Positions 61,882 through 64,000 of a stretch of DNA of 64,000 nucleotides are shown in pieces. The notes beneath the pieces were generated by a model, which had not been told where the DNA came from, did no database searches, and worked only from the letters and a program-made list of their open reading frames with translations. A program made the position numbers and the translations under genes. The DNA is from Viscum album (lineage: Eukaryota > Streptophyta > Magnoliopsida > Santalales > Viscaceae). The stretch covers positions 1,980,910,883 to 1,980,974,882 of the forward strand of contig OY728122.1 in the NCBI GenBank assembly GCA_963277665.1, read 5' to 3'. Every line of letters begins with the position of its first letter. Position 1 is the stretch's first letter.

Positions 61882-63511
61882 ATTAAATAGATAATTTTAT
61901 ATTCTACAGTTAGACCTAAAAATATAAACAAGGAAACCTAAAGAAAACTGAATCTAAATTTTCAGACAAAACAAAAACTATAATCAATGCATATATTAAA
62001 TGGATCAGTTGTCTAATAATATATATATATATGTGTTATTTAAAACATGAATGATACACCATAGGGGTTTTGATTAAAATAACTCACCCATGGCGCACTT
62101 CTAGAAAGATGAAAATGGTTGGTTCTGTGGTGAGCGATGGATGAAATCATAGGAGGAGGAAAAAATAATGGAGAAGGATGGGGTGACATCTAATAGTGCG
62201 GCATGAGTAAGAAGAAGAAGAAATAATAAGAAAAGAGAAATTTATTGTTCATATTGGGAATGGATTTATTAGATGATTGTGGTGATTTCTATGATATTAA
62301 AATAGATGAAGGATCAATATTATAAAGTGGATTTGATTGGATGGTTACGGGGAAACTGTGAGGTTAAAAAGGCATGTTTGATGGAGATCCAACATGCCCT
62401 GATAGAAAAATTGTTTAACATTATGGAAGAAGAAGTGTTCGTTGGAGTTAAAAGGCTATAATAGATAGATTAGTGAGGATCTCATGTGGTGTGATTGAAA
62501 AACACAGATTAGATCTCCCAAAAAAACCGAAACCCACATCGAAATAGGGAGAGATCCAAGACCGAGTTATAAGGATTGACGTATAAGCCATATGCCAATA
62601 ACAGTAGAACACACCCCATAATCCTTACACAAGTGACCCACACCCCATAGGACTTGGCCCACCCACCCCTCACCAGTGTGTGACCTATCTCACCCCCTGC
62701 TCAGGCCAGACTAGGCCCTATACACAGGTCTACGCACACTTAGGCATCACCATGCACGACATGTGCACAACTCACCATAAACCATGCGTGCACTGCTCTG
62801 GGGGTTCTCTAACCTCAGATGTCTATGTGAGAACCCACTCAGACCATGAGGGCTTGGCCTTCACGGATTCCCTCAGTTGGTTGGGTAATCACCTAAATTT
62901 TTCACCAAAAATTGTATTAAACAGAAAAGTTTGAAATGAAAAAAAAATAATTTCCATTTATATATTCTTTTCTATGGGTAAAAAACATTCTAAATACCAT
63001 TGTTTTCATATGTTTGTATACATTTATGAGTTATAAATAATTATAACTTCAAAATATAAATTCAACATCAATTAAAAATAGTGTAATTAATTTTTAAAAT
63101 ATATGTTTAGTTTAAAATAAACATCAAGGGTTATTATATTTTTAAAAACCAAATGTAAAATATATCATTCATTAAAACTATTTTATTATTTAAAAAATTA
63201 TATAACTTTAAAATATTTAAATAAATTTTAGAATAATTGAAATACCTAAAAACCTTGTAAATATAGAATTCATAAAATAAAAAAAATAATTAATCATTAT
63301 ACAATTTTATGAGAATTACCAAAAAAGATGGTCATATTAAAATAATGGTCACTTGAAAAACTTTTTACAAGGTAACATTTCAGTGTTTTAATAAATAACT
63401 GTTTCTCTTTTGTCTTTAATTTTTTTGATTTGAGTTTATTTATTTACACGAAGATAATAATTTGAAAAAATTCATTCATCCCAAAATACATTATGGGTTT
63501 GGGGCATCACA

Positions 63512-63530
63512 TTATCCCCCCCTCAAAAGA
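63512..63530 (-). other. E7 polypurine tract
   Basis: The minus strand reads TTTTGAGGGGGGGATAA directly before the LTR start. This long G-run type of tract is common in plant Ty3/gypsy elements. Confidence 0.8.
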
Positions 63531-64000
63531 AATGATTGCTCAGAATTCCATTGTACTCTTATGCTTCCTCAGAACCAACCTACAAACATCACCATTGATA
63601 AACCTACAAAATGTTTCTTAATCATTAATAACTAAATTATTTTTTGAGTGAAAAAAGTATTTAATTTATACCTTCACTAGGCCCACAATTATCAGAGACT
63701 TTCCAGGTAAGTTCTTCAAGTTAGGTTGATCCCCAAAATATTTTTAAATTCATAAATTTCATTTTTACAGATGCACCTTGAGAAACTAGATTCAAACTCA
63801 AGCAGACAACAGTATATCCTTGAGACGGTGGCATGAGAGGTGTAGAGTTCAAGGATATCGAAATGGACATGGTTTAGATAGGCTATTTGGAAAACATGGT
63901 TTTCTACAAACCAGATATTATAATTTATTTCATACCAAATAAAGCTCAAAACATGAAATAGATTGGTTGCATTGGTTCACCCAACACTAAAGCTTCTCAG
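63531..64000 (-). pseudogene. E7 pol 3' tail (partial, unrecognised)
   Basis: It lies immediately upstream (minus strand) of the polypurine tract, where the end of pol is expected. An open frame at 63949-63716 and a short frame ending in SEEA near the tract are visible, but I see no diagnostic integrase or chromodomain motif. The call rests on position. Confidence 0.35.

Larger units (their letters stand above)
59234..63511 (-). repeat. E7 3' LTR (about 4.3 kb, minus strand)
   Basis: The right end is firm: on the minus strand a G-rich polypurine tract is followed by TGTGATGCCCCAAACCC. The left end is placed at TGATGCC (59234), which forms a 7-bp inverted match to that start, as LTR termini usually do. 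Length fits the other long LTRs. It contains minus-strand TATA boxes, a short tandem repeat and a GC-richer zone at 62630-62890 that in the minus orientation is U3. No protein-coding content is evident. Confidence 0.65.

Noticed and set aside
1..64000. CRISPR arrays, tRNA or rRNA genes, bacterial operons
   Set aside because: No regular spacer arrays, cloverleaf-forming segments or rRNA signatures were seen. The repeats are LTRs and minisatellites, and the coding remnants are plant-type retrotransposon.

Overview
This window looks like intergenic heterochromatin from a large-genome flowering plant. It is very AT-rich and poor in CpG. I find no host gene, tRNA, rRNA or CRISPR array. Almost everything recognisable is decayed Ty3/gypsy LTR retrotransposon, identified from tRNA-Met primer-binding sites, polypurine tracts, TG...CA LTR ends, CCHC knuckles, RT, RNase H and integrase motifs, and paired long direct repeats. 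The plant assignment rests on the element types and the base composition; I cannot name the species.

The window reads as a nested stack. The labels E1-E7 are mine. E6 (+) is the oldest host copy. Its pol lies at 18916-19647 and 29660-31970. Its 3' LTR lies at 31971-32807, about 54181-56833, and 58368 to about 59233. E2 (-, 11394-18915) sits in E6 just before RT and is itself cut inside its integrase by E1 (+, before 1 to 11393). E3 (+, 19648-29659) splits the E6 RT. E4 (+, 32808 to about 54180) sits in the E6 3' LTR and is itself split by E5 (-, about 41106-51368), which landed in the E4 right LTR. A younger, CpG-rich, probably solo LTR (-, about 56834-58367) also lies in the E6 LTR. E7 (-, 59234 to beyond 64000) follows, with its 3' LTR at 59234-63511.

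All coding parts are pseudogenes full of stops and frameshifts, so nothing here should be working as a gene. What was conserved while the families were active is regulatory. The E1/E4/E6 family has LTRs of about 4.1-4.9 kb. Five LTR copies share a TATA-like box followed, exactly 178 bp later by my count, by the GT of a splice-donor-like motif. A ~50-bp core repeated every ~190 bp follows. E5 has a similar layout at 173-176 bp. E2, E3 and the solo LTR carry their own donor-like AAG/GTAGG or AGG/TAGG sites and internal minisatellites. Domain and element limits were set by eye. LTR ends next to a primer-binding site or polypurine tract are the most reliable; those marked 'about' may be off by tens of bases.
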